A stretch of 14,102 bases of DNA from Larix sibirica (lineage: Eukaryota > Streptophyta > Pinopsida > Pinales > Pinaceae): NCBI GenBank assembly GCA_004151065.3, contig NWUY0300007349.1:20939-35040 (forward strand), read 5' to 3'. Within the stretch, counting starts at the first letter, position 1. Each line of letters starts with the position of its first letter. Made by a program: the position numbers and the translations under genes. This document shows positions 1 to 8,816 of this stretch, piece by piece. The notes under the pieces are model-generated. The model saw nothing but the letters and a program-made list of their open reading frames with translations, made no database searches and was not told where the DNA came from.

Positions 1-2121
1 TAAAAGGTCCCTCAAATTTTTGCACTCACTCTAAAAACATCATCTACAAATAACAAATGAGTGTTATGTCATGCAAATGATATTTTTATGTCTGATAATC
101 TTCCCTTCAATTTGGCATCAGTAATCATTCTGCTAAGTCCTTCAATAACCAATAAGAAGAGCATGGAATATAGGGGGGAAGCCTTTATAATTCCTATAGA
201 ACTAATAAAAAATCTTGAACATGAACCATTGAAAAGCACAACAAAGCATGTTATAGTAACACAAGGCATAATCCAGTTTGTAAGCTACAAAGGAAGCCCA
301 ATCTATAAGAGAACCAGTTTAAGGAAAATCTAATTAACCTTGTCATAAGCTTTGTCAAGGACAATTTTCATGATTCAAGCATTAATATTTGTCACTTTAA
401 CATAATGGAGACACTCTTGAGAAAACCCAATAGCATCAAGAATTTTCCTATTGGAAAGAAATCCAAATTTCTCTTTGGAAACTGCCTCAGACAATTTCGG
501 CTTGATCCTATTAGCAATGATTTTAGTCGCCAATTTATAAACCAAATTTTAAATAAAAATGGGTCTAAATTCATAAAAAGTCTCAGTTTTATCACATTTT
601 GGGATAAGAGAAATAAATGTGGAGTTTAAAACTCTAATCGTATGCCTTGAGTACTTGAAAACTCAACCACAACGGAAATTTCACTTCCCATAATATCAAA
701 TAAAGAGGTAAAGAATTCAACTGGCCAACCCTCTGGCCTAAGACTCTTGTCTTTGGAAAAAATTGATAAGACACCTTCCACTTCCTCTAATGTAACTGGT
801 TTTCTAATCTGCATACCTTCTTCTCTAGTAAAGAAGGACGGATATTGACTAAACACTTTCATTTGAGAACAATTATCTAATAAACTAGTCTCCTTAAAAT
901 GATTGTTAAAGAAATCAGTAGTAGACTTCTCCATATCTTGTTGAGAAGAAACACAATTCCCATCTTCATTCTTGATATCCCAGATTGCATTGATATTCTT
1001 TCTATGAATTGCAAATCTATCAAAAAAATAGAATTGCTATCACCTTGGGCAATCCGTAAGGCCCTACTTTTCAAACACCAAGCCTCTTCATCTAATTTCA
1101 GTAGATGATCCTTCTTGCTTTCAAGATCTAGAAGGATGTACCTCTCCTCTAAGGAAAAATTAACAATCGAATTCTCAATAAGGATATTGTTGGTTTTATT
1201 TTCAATCTCACACATATGTTTTTTCGCTTGATCCTCCTTAACCCTGATACAGTTCACCACTATACTCTTCCACCTTTTAAGTTTGAAAGTCATGTTTTCC
1301 AGAGAATCCATGCCATCTAGAATGTCCATATTATTCCATGAATTTCGGACCATCCTATAGAAATCCACATCCTTAAGATAGGTTTGATCAAATTTAAAAG
1401 GAAACTTTGCAAAAACATAATCCCCATCTAGTTGCAAAGAGATATGATTATGATCATATATAGTAGATTGAATAGTCTAGGACCTATATCTAAAACAAGA
1501 GCTAGAAAACGATTCAGACAATAAGAATCTATCCAACCTTTTTCCAATACCATCCACACCTGGCCTTTTATTTTTCCAGGTAGGACACAACTTATTGGGG
1601 ACAACATCTAGTAAATTGAACCTCTGAAAAATATTTTGGAAGAACTCTGATAAAGGATCCAAAAAAGAATGCATACTCGAACTTTGATTTGTATGCAAAT
1701 TTAAATTGAGATCACCAACAATAATCAAGTTATGCTCATTAAGCAACCCACTTGAATCACTTTTGTCCCCAAAATCCCTGCTATATTTATAAGAGGCATA
1801 GCAATTCAATAACTTCATCCCTTGTTCAAAACCTTTGGTTTTCCTTTCAAGCAAAATACTAGCACATGTTTTTCAAGGGGGGAAATAAACCACAAAAGGG
1901 TTCCATATAAGCAGTAAACGCCTTGAAAGGCCACTAGCATCAATGGCACACACTTCCCACCCTGGGAAAAACCTCAGAAATTAATCACAAGCCTTACCAC
2001 TAGAATTCATGGTCTCTGGGATAAGAATTATATAAACTTTATTATTTTCAAAAAACTGCATGAGGGATTTGAATTTCGGGCCACCCCCTAGCACCTTAAT
2101 ATTGAAAGAAATATAGAACAT
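1..2121 (-). pseudogene. Decayed L1-type LINE ORF2 (endonuclease + reverse transcriptase), 3' end cut by window
   Basis: A non-LTR retrotransposon ORF2 would nick target DNA with its APE-type endonuclease and copy its RNA at the nick with its reverse transcriptase. Seen in minus-strand order: a start M-F-Y-I-S-F-N-I-K-V-L-G-G-G at 2121 (family form S-W-N-V-R-G-L-G), L-I-P-E-T near 2010 (usual Q-E-T), the endonuclease motif I-I-V-G-D-L-N near 1720, R-L-D-R-F-L-L-S near 1520, the linker W-C-L-K-S-R-A-L-R-I-A-Q-G-D-S-N near 1050, then RT motifs L-I-P-K near 600, K-L-A-T-K-I-I-A-N-R-I-K-P near 520, L-D-K-A-Y-D-K-V-N near 345, and catalytic F-V-D-D at 50-39. The frame shifts twice: near 1028, at a seven-base homopolymer, and near 655. 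It also has in-frame stops (for example 1980, 1474, 560, 387, 340, 68). The element continues past position 1. It is clearly dead. Family assignment is firm; the exact clade is not. Confidence 0.93.
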
Positions 2122-2123
2122 TA
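2119..2123 (-). promoter_or_regulatory. ORF1 stop / ORF2 start overlap (TAATG)
   Basis: On the minus strand the TAA ending the upstream frame (2123-2121) shares its last A with the ATG (2121-2119) that opens ORF2 exactly at the expected endonuclease N-terminus. Such a stop-start overlap can support coupled termination and reinitiation in bicistronic LINE RNAs. Here it is seen in a dead copy, so it would only report the ancestral arrangement. Confidence 0.5.
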
Positions 2124-2760
2124 AGGAACAAACCTAGGGGACTGCACCACTATAAGGGGCCTAGAATTAGATACATCCTTGACATTAACATTTTCAGTGT
2201 CCTTTAATCTAAAAGATAAAGGAATATAATCACCTGAAGAAAAACCAGATTCAAGGTTCATCTTTCCCCTGATCCCTATACAACTTTTTTCATATTCTTA
2301 TTGGAAATAGTTACATTATGATGCCTAACATAATTAATCGAGGAAACACCAGGCATGTCAGGAGGATTATTAACATACACAATCAAAGGATATTTAATAA
2401 CATCGATAAAGGAAGGAGATGCCTTCTCAAAAGAACCATGAATATGATTTTGCAAATCAATTTCCAATCTCACCACAGATTTATAAGATCCTAAGGGTGG
2501 GAAAACATCAAAAGACCCCCCCAAAAATAAACTGAAATTTATCACCCTGACCCAATCAATCCATAACCAAACTATCAGCATGAAAATTAGAAGACAAGAC
2601 ATCATGCTTTCCTCCCCTAGGGTTTTCGAACAACATTCTTTGAACAACAGAAACATATCGACTTTACATGAAGCCCTATCTTTTAAGGAAATTTTAAGAC
2701 TAGAACCATAGAATTTTCACTAGTACGACCAAGATCCTCCAAACTACCATTACTTCTTAA
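2121..2760 (-). pseudogene. Probable remnant of LINE ORF1 (C-terminal part)
   Basis: This segment lies directly upstream of LINE ORF2, where ORF1 (the RNA-binding chaperone-like protein) is expected. The longest open stretch, 2656-2276, is rich in R-L-E-I-D-L-Q-N type sequence, and a second frame from 2276 to 2121 reads K-M-N-L-E-S-G-F to R-F-V-P before a TAA. A frameshift near 2276 would join them. I see no CCHC zinc knuckle and no clear DUF4283 core, so identity rests on position and on the junction with ORF2. The sequence loses coding character and becomes AT-rich beyond about 2760, which suggests 5' truncation of the element there. An unrelated sequence flanking a 5'-truncated LINE is the alternative. 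Confidence 0.4.
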
Positions 2761-3366
2761 CTTTAATGTAACATAAAAATAATACTATTATAATTAATAT
2801 AAAATAAAAATTTAAGAATATATTTTCTTGAATGTAAGTTTTGTTGAAATAAAAATGAAAATAAATTATTGTTTAATATAATTTTATTAAAATTAAAATT
2901 GAAAATTAATATCATTGTATTTCATATTATAAATTAATACTATTGTATTTATTTGCATATTGGAATATATCGATTATGGGAAATTAAAATGTGAAACTCA
3001 TTTTTTTATAAAATAACAATAAATTATATATTTCTAATTTTTATAATATAAATACAAGTATAAGTTTTGTTTCAATTTTTATAATCTGAATATAAATTTA
3101 ATGTAATTAATAATTATTAAATATCTATAAAAAAAATAGACATCAAAATAAAAGTTTTTGATGTTTAGAAGATTTGAATTAAGATAAGTTTGTTGTAATA
3201 TAGACTTTAGTTTTAATTAAAAAAATGAAATAAGAAATAAAGTATAATAGGTTATTTCATTCTAATTTTGATTAGGCACTTTATGATGACATGTGACTTA
3301 GAATTATAATTAGAATAATGATAACTAGAAAATATAATATATTTGAAATATTAAATTACACATCTC
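2761..3366. other. AT-rich spacer, no gene seen
   Basis: Long runs of A and T with many stops in all frames. No RNA gene, coding pattern or transposon end was recognised. Confidence 0.7.
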
Positions 3367-3388
3367 ATATATATATATATATATATAT
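3367..3388. repeat. (AT)11 microsatellite
   Basis: Uninterrupted AT dinucleotides, 22 bases long. It is followed seven bases later by the only ambiguous base of the window (N at 3395), which fits a read or assembly problem at the repeat. Confidence 0.95.
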
Positions 3389-3623
3389 TAAATTNAAGCT
3401 GAGCATGCAAGGATCTAGATAGGTCAATAGCCCCCAATTAAAGTCGAAACTATCCAAGGAGAGTAAAAGTCATTTATTAAGTTAAAGATTTAAAATGAAT
3501 TGTGAAGATTAAAATAAACAAATATTAACTAAAAAAAATTATTAATAACTGAATCTGCTAGGTGTCAGTTAGAGAATTGAGTGTTGTCAAACCCAAAATA
3601 TCTAAGAGCCTTGCCCCCAAAAG

Positions 3624-3632
3624 TATAAATAG
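3624..3632 (+). promoter_or_regulatory. TATA box (TATAAATAG)
   Basis: A textbook plant TATA box in a less AT-rich setting, preceded by a C-rich patch (TTGCCCCC, 3611-3618). A start site about 30 bases downstream would fall near 3655-3660, so the ATG at 3651 would probably lie outside or at the very tip of the transcript. What it would drive is unknown: a non-coding transcript, a gene whose coding exons are not recognisable, or the U3/R part of an old LTR or TRIM element are all possible. Confidence 0.45.
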
Positions 3633-3710
3633 CAGAGAAAGTATCGTTGCATGGCACGTTTTCAAGTTGCACTGAAAAAGATCATTCATTTATCGCGGTT
3701 ATCCCATAGG

Positions 3711-3872
3711 TTAAGTTTTGGATTATTAGATCTCATCTCCCCAATGTTAAACGTTAAGAGGTTGTTATGTTTTGGATTATTAGATCTCATCTCCCCAATG
3801 TTAAACGTTAAGAGGTTGTTAAGTTTTGGATTATTAGATCTCATCTCCCCAATGTTAAACGTTAAGAGGTTG
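3711..3872 (+). repeat. Three tandem copies of a 54-bp unit
   Basis: Copies at 3711-3764, 3765-3818 and 3819-3872 are almost identical; I see one A/T difference in the middle copy. As 54 is divisible by three, the repeat stays open on the plus strand within an ORF from 3651 to 3926 (18-residue unit L-S-F-G-L-L-D-L-I-S-P-M-L-N-V-K-R-L) and on the minus strand within 3886-3686 (unit N-L-L-T-F-N-I-G-E-M-R-S-N-N-P-K-L-N). The near identity shows recent expansion compared with the decayed elements around it. Coding status is unknown; the repeat begins about 80 bases after a TATA box. Confidence 0.93.
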
Positions 3873-4320
3873 CAGATCTGTGACATTAAAATCTGTTATA
3901 TATTATATCTGAGATCACTGTGTTGACCTTGTATAAAATGATGCAGGATTTTATTCCCCATTAAGATGTTTGTATTATTAAACTGACGAATTAGAACTGG
4001 CTAGGGTTATCTTTTTAGAGATATGATTTATGGTTTTCTGTCAATACTATTCAGTAATGATAACGCAGGATTTCTTTCAATGTGTCAATTTTATTATTAA
4101 TAAATCTAGATCTGATTAGGAGTAGTCTTTCAAATATATTTCTTTTATTATTATTTCCTGTCATTTTCATTTTTGAAGCATCCTACATTTCAATAAACGT
4201 AAGTGAAGAAACCCTCCATAACCCTTGTACAAAGAGAGAAATCGCTAAGATTTCCAGGCATTACGCCCTAAACTCTGCCTGGGTAGTAGGTAAGGTTCAC
4301 ATCATAGAATAATACATATA
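3873..4320. other. Unassigned region with short ORF and splice-like sites
   Basis: Holds a 76-residue plus-strand ORF at 4082-4312 with a hydrophobic N-terminal half, GTAAGT near 4200 and a perfect 7-bp inverted repeat (4254-4260 with 4276-4282). Nothing matches a family I know, and the hydrophobic half is what TTA/ATT-rich DNA gives by chance. No gene is called. Confidence 0.4.
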
Positions 4321-4774
4321 CTACTAGATTTTCAACTTAGAATGGTTGCATATCACTTTATAGATGGATTTCAACTTTATTTATATCATGTAGAATTCTA
4401 GCTTAGAATCTCACCCAATAGAAAAAGATAACCATACTTTTGGAAAACAAAACCCTTTCCTTTTTAAACAGATAGAGACTTCAGTTATACATTTCTCAAG
4501 TAATTGGATCTACAGGAAACCATGCATAAGGGCCACGTTTTCTTTTAATTTAGGGCCATACTCCTTTCGTCTCTTAACTAGGATTACAATCAATGCATAG
4601 ACCTCAAACAAGAAAACATCCTTTCAGACTCATATTAGGTTTTTTAACATCTGAAAACCACATTACAAACATTATAGAATACTACCACAACTCGTATTCT
4701 AGCACATACTCAAACAACTCGTGAAGGGAAAACAATACACAATACTACCACAGAAGCTATTTTTACAGCCATCT

Positions 4775-5110
4775 GAACATTCTTCCCAAAACAACTTCGT
4801 TAGACAAGGAGCATTGGGCGACTTTTCTGGGCAAATTTATTTTAGCCGTAACATTTGAAAATTTATACAATTTCTGAGTAAGACCTATCCATCTACAGCA
4901 AGCGATTTTTAAACAGCAGGAATCCATCTTTCTTTTATTTACAGTCAACAAAACATAGCAAACATTCTATATTTTATTTGGACCCAACACCACAATGCTA
5001 GGCAGAGAAGCGTGAGACGAAGTTTCATAAGCAACTAACTTAGCTTTAAGCATTCGAAATTCACAGGAATCCTGTACAAAGACCACTGTCATCTACAACA
5101 AGCATTTTCT
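4775..5110 (-). repeat. Diverged tandem duplication, offset 200 bp
   Basis: Read on the minus strand, the block starting at about 5105 and the block starting at about 4905 align over roughly 130 bases. Both open with GCTTG(T/C)TGTAGATG, share GGTCTT about ten bases later, then (T/G)(A/G)AATTT(T/C)(C/G)AAATG-like and GTTGT..TGGG-like stretches with small gaps. The anchors are 200 bases apart (5091 and 4891). Similarity is moderate, so the event is old. Both blocks lie in the possible 3' UTR of the gene at 5599-5992. Confidence 0.5.
4973..4978 (-). terminator. Candidate polyadenylation signal AATAAA
   Basis: AATAAA on the minus strand about 620 bases after the stop codon of the spliced gene at 5599-5992, with a second one at 4939-4934. 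Chance occurrence is likely in AT-rich DNA, so this is a weak call. Confidence 0.25.
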
Positions 5111-5598
5111 CAAACATTAGCAACCCTTTTGGTACTCACTGACAAAATAAACATGAGGAACAATCCTTAAGTCTTTCCTTTGTAAACCTAGTCACGTCAT
5201 GGGATAGCACTCATCCTGGAGACTGTTCTTTTTAAAACGCAGAGATCCCATTTAAACAAAAGAAAAACGAAGTAATATACTATTTTTTTTCTGAATAGAG
5301 CCATTTAGGGTTCACAGCGTCAAAACGCTACCCACAGTCCAGATTTTTCACAAAAGCAAAATAATACGACGCAAAAATCTTCCTAACATCAACCTGCTAC
5401 GAATGAAATTTAAATTCTTAACATCTGGAAACATTTAAAGAAAATCCAGGGTTAATCTTTCCCCAAATGGCATTTTAGCCATCAACAGAAACCAGTAAAA
5501 TGTCGGCGAATGAAAAGCTCAGCGTGGGATACCCCATGTGCCTCCCAAGCCGCTTCAAATAAATACATTTTTCGTTCCTTTTAAAAGTTTCAAACACT

Positions 5599-5992
5599 TC
5601 ATTCATCAAATTGAGGGTGAGCCCCAGGACCCCAGGCCTTACTAGGGTACATAGCAATGCTGACCAAGCCAAGGCAGTCGCCATTTCCAAGTATTGTCCT
5701 CCAATTTGCTGCGACAAGTTCCCTCCTGCCACACAACCATGAAAACGCAGTATTTAGTATCATCATTGTAACAGTATTACAACCAAGAGAATTATTGACC
5801 AAAATGAATACACAGAGAATGAGATTACCTTGTGGAAAAGCTTAGTGAATAGCTTCTGTAATGCTCAGGCTCGTAACGGGACCAGAGCGCCAAGACCAAA
5901 GTTACACCTCCATGGTGCTCTCCCAAAACCACAGCGAAAAGTGCAAAGACAAGGGTGAAACGAAGGTTTGTGTCGTGGGCACTGTTCTCCAT
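5599..5992 (-). CDS. Candidate two-exon gene, 96-residue protein with hydrophobic N-terminus, unknown function
   Basis: Exon 1 runs 5992-5829 and exon 2 runs 5725-5599, with a 103-bp GT-AG intron between (5828-5726). Joining them gives one 97-codon frame ending in TGA at 5601-5599, and the join falls inside an arginine codon. The ATG has A at -3 and G at +4, a strong plant context. The protein starts M-E-N-S-A-H-D-T-N, has a hydrophobic stretch L-R-F-T-L-V-F-A-L-F-A-V-V-L-G at residues 10-24 and a second, V-T-L-V-L-A-L-W, at about 31-38. This suggests a signal peptide or membrane anchor. A charged region with S-R-Y-E-P-E-H-Y-R-S-Y follows, then an end rich in G and P, closing H-P-Q-F-D-E. Exons are clearly less AT-rich than the intron and flanks. 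I do not recognise the family. It could be a lineage-specific gene, a gene fragment, or the first part of a longer gene with different splicing. The longer open frame through exon 2 (to 5475) does not join exon 1 in frame. Confidence 0.45.
5726..5828 (-). other. Predicted 103-bp spliceosomal intron
   Basis: Donor AAG|GTAATC at 5829/5828 and acceptor GTGTGGCAG|G at 5726/5725 on the minus strand. A TACTAAA branch-point-like motif puts its branch A near 5754, 28 bases from the acceptor, and the body is T-rich, as plant introns usually are. The length is typical of plants. Confidence 0.5.
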
Positions 5993-5996
5993 GCTG

Positions 5997-6069
5997 CTAC
6001 ATGGATTCCACCACTGGCTGGTTCACACGGAGTGGATTAAAGGCACCTGCTACCAAGTAGTATCACCAT
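5997..6069 (-). promoter_or_regulatory. Two upstream ORFs, including a minimal ATG-TAG
   Basis: In the inferred 5' leader of the spliced gene, a 10-codon upstream ORF plus stop runs 6069-6037. A start codon directly followed by a stop, ATGTAG, sits at 6002-5997, only four bases before the main ATG (5992). The minimal uORF has T at -3 and +4 (weak context), the main ATG a strong one. AUG-stop elements upstream of plant genes are known to stall or recycle ribosomes in some cases; whether this one acts is inference and depends on the true transcript start. Confidence 0.4.
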
Positions 6070-6095
6070 TAATTCGACAGCTAGATCTCGATTTC

Positions 6096-6142
6096 TGTAT
6101 AATCCCCAAACAACTTTTTATGTCAAGGGTTTTGGGCTTTAG
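6096..6142 (-). promoter_or_regulatory. Candidate promoter: site II/telo-box-like motif and weak TATA
   Basis: The minus strand carries AGCCCAAAACCCTT (about 6138-6125): a site II core (TGGGCT on the other strand) directly beside a telo-box-like AAACCCT. TATACAG follows at 6102-6096, about 105 bases before the ATG. This pairing is common in promoters of plant growth and translation genes. The telo-box is not a full AAACCCTAA, so support is moderate. Confidence 0.35.
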
Positions 6143-6169
6143 CCTTATCTTCGTTTCTTATTAAATCAA

Positions 6170-6480
6170 GTATCTTGAAGGGTTCGTCTTATGTTATATG
6201 CTCATATACCTCCCGATAACACAAGACCTCGTTTGTTTGATAGCTTTGCTTAGGGATGTCCTTAGGTTAGTTACCAACCTTATCATACCTGCATTAATAA
6301 GCATAGCCACAAAGGGTGTTAGCTCCTACGAGCTAAGTAAGACCATGGAACCCCAGGGGGTCCTTCAAAGCATTTAAGTGTTCACTCTTCATGGAGATTA
6401 ATGTAAGTTTCGCCCTACATTATAAGAGGGACCTTTTTCAACTCTAAAAAAACAGTGGGAAAAAGAATTGTAAAATAGCA
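6170..6480. other. Intergenic, two small hairpins, no gene
   Basis: Contains a 7-bp perfect stem with a four-base loop (TTAGCTC/GAGCTAA, 6319-6336) and, just after, a short C4/G4 stem (6348-6363). No coding or transposon signature was seen. Confidence 0.5.
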
Positions 6481-8690
6481 TACTCATGATCATCACCACG
6501 AGATATGGTTTACACCAATACATAGGGAACCTCTCTTAGCTAGCCTTGTTAAGTTGTTTCAAATGTTACACAATGGGAGTTTTAACAGTTTAAACCCTAG
6601 GTGATGTAGACTAAACACCATATTAATTTTTTTTTTATTTAGGGTTATTACAGATATCATACATTTAGTTTACAGATTCCCTATTTAGGCCACATGTGGT
6701 AGTATAGGGTACCATCCATAGATAACGATCTACCCATATGAAATTAGAATTACCTTCAACCATGAATTTATACCTTAGATTATGGATTTGGCCACAAGAA
6801 TAATCCTTAGTCTTATAATTCTCAAATAGATGCCATATCTTACTTTTAATCCAAAAATTATTTATTCAAGGCTTGGGCACAAAGAACCATCCCTAGTGTT
6901 ACAAACCTCAAAATGATCACCATCTTACTCAAAGGATGAATATTATATATGTAGGGGTTGTGTGGTAGTCAACAACATCACATGCTTCCTATGACACCCT
7001 TACCAATTTGGTATGGCCTTAAACCATGGATTTTCTCCTTAGACCATGGTCTCATAACTAGGAATAATACCGAGTGCTCTTATCCTAAAACATTTATCAC
7101 AATTTACTCACACACTATGTATTCCATATGTAGGTCCTATCTAGTAGTTTTGGAAGTTAGGCATGGCTATTGATACTTAGGGGTAATTCTAGGGCATTAT
7201 GGCTATCAATTTAAGGTCATGCCCCGATCTTTGATACAATTAATGGTTTTATAAATCATGAAATGGAAACTATATCCTACTTGAAGGCCAAACATTCCGT
7301 TTGTAGAACCTAAATATATACGCTTAAGGCCATGTTCATGGTCCATGTGCCCCCCCAAAAAACATGCGATCCTAAGACATTTGTTTCCACTTTCAACCAT
7401 GCCTTACATTGTGATAACTATCCATGATGAATCAAACATTGAAATGTGATACAATATATTTTTGACAAGCCAAATAATTCTTATGTGTGGTCTATGTGTT
7501 GGGTAAAGGCCTCATGTTGTAGACATGTAATTTCCATAGATACATTTTATGCACTAATACTGTGGATTTTGATGTTGTGCCACACTCTCATCTCTAAGAA
7601 GCATTTACTGTGATTTTTTTTAAATGCCAACCGAATAAAACTCGCATGTAGAAGATTACTTATTCAGGTCATGTGTGATGATTGAGGAACCCAAAACATG
7701 GCTTTTGATGTTATGTCTATGTGACTAAATTTTGTGCATTAATCATGACATGCACATTAATTACAATCAATGTTGTGCTAAACGTAATAATGGTGAGCAT
7801 AGCTCATTCGTATGCTAAAGGATCCCTTTCTAGAGATTGTGTGGTGGTTTGGGACAGTGTGCATAGTGCATTGATTCCTACATAAAATTTATTTCCTTAG
7901 ACCCTAGTTGTTAATGCAAAACAATGACCTAGACCTCGAAAAGCATAGATGGTCTTATAAACCCTTAAATTCTCACCATAATCTCATTTTATGAATTTTT
8001 TTTTGTATAAGGAGGTACATTAAGGATCATGAGCCTCAAAGATACAAATTATGCCCTAATACATTGGATTTTGGGCTTGGGGGATGGAATACGAATAACA
8101 AACCATCATTGGTTGTCTAATCCTAGAATTACTATGCATATATCACTCATAAGCTAAATATTCCCTAAATATCGACAATGTGGTGGTTTGGGTTGTTAAA
8201 CATGGCCTATAAGACATAGAGATAGTTACATGGACATAGACTCTAATTATCAATCTTTGGCCATGGTCTAAGCCTTAGAAATGATCCATGGCATTATAAA
8301 TCTTGAAATGGTTTCCATATCTTGTTTGTTGACCATAAATTCACTATGTAGGGTTTGACTAATTGGTTGGGGTCCCATATAAGAAAATGTTATGGATAAA
8401 TAAGTTATATTCTTACCTTGGACAATTGCATGAGATATGAAAACATTCTTTGATATGCAAAATCACCACATGGACACCATATCTTGCTTACATTAAAATG
8501 ATTTGTTATTTAGGGTCTATGTACATAAGCAACAAATGTTACAATCCATGCATATAAGTGCCACACTAAAGTAATAGATAGACACAACTAATGCTAGTAA
8601 TATGTAGGTAGCTTAACAAATTAAACACTATGACTCTAATCACATAAGTTATAAATTCAAATCTAGAGGGTGTTAGGGTATGTACATCTT
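6480..8690. repeat. Highly diverged tandem array, unit about 165-180 bp, roughly 13-14 copies
   Basis: A recurring phrase, roughly ...AAATG-x-CCATATCTTAC...(A/T)TATGTAGGG..TGTGTGGTAG, returns at regular distance. Anchors on its TATGTAGG-like part fall near 6518, 6681, 6861, 6948, 7126, 7299, 7481, 7660, 7826, 8003, 8165, 8343, 8506 and 8671. Except for one short step (87, a partial unit), spacings are 162-182. Other shared phrases are TGGATTTTG and (A/C)ATTATAAATC(T/A)TGAAATGG. Units about 7826 and 8165 share GTGGTGGTTTGGG and resemble each other more than their neighbours, which points to a two-unit period of about 341 bases. No unit has a conserved open frame, and the ORFs inside are not conserved between copies. 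This looks like an old satellite or internal array of a repeat element. Confidence 0.72.
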
Positions 8691-8739
8691 TGTAAACTTT
8701 ATACATTAATTTGATGTTTGACTTGACCATAACCTTAAA

Positions 8740-8772
8740 ATTAGATTATTATTATTATTTTTATTATTATAG
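8740..8772. repeat. Degenerate TTA/ATT trinucleotide tract
   Basis: A run of TTATTATTATT units with one interruption, part of the AT-rich boundary between the ~175-bp array and the dyad-rich island that follows. Confidence 0.8.
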
Positions 8773-8816
8773 TAAATAAAAATAACTTTAAAAAAAATAT
8801 TTTTTGAAAAATTCAA

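Noticed and set aside
61-333. 90-residue plus-strand ORF
   Set aside because: Antisense to clear reverse transcriptase sequence of the LINE; no independent coding evidence.
405-629. Plus-strand ORF and the minus-strand ORF 595-392
   Set aside because: Both are out-of-frame shadows of the LINE reverse transcriptase, whose true frame is read through stops on the minus strand.
4276-4302. tRNA-like A and B boxes (TGCCTGGGTAGT and GGTTCACATC)
   Set aside because: The boxes are only about 20 bases apart and no cloverleaf can be drawn around them.
4082-4312. 76-residue plus-strand ORF with hydrophobic half
   Set aside because: Hydrophobicity comes from TTA/ATT-rich DNA, no family is recognised, and splice-like sites inside argue against a simple ORF.
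4763-4951. 62-residue minus-strand ORF
   Set aside because: It sits in the duplicated block, the sister copy is not open in the same frame, and no motif is seen.
5475-5732. 85-residue minus-strand ORF overlapping exon 2
   Set aside because: It is not in the frame produced by splicing exon 1 to exon 2, and it starts with codons that lie in the intron's acceptor site.
6958-7400. Two ORFs of 64-71 residues (6958-7173 plus, 7206-7400 minus)
   Set aside because: They lie inside the diverged ~175-bp array and are not kept open in the other copies.
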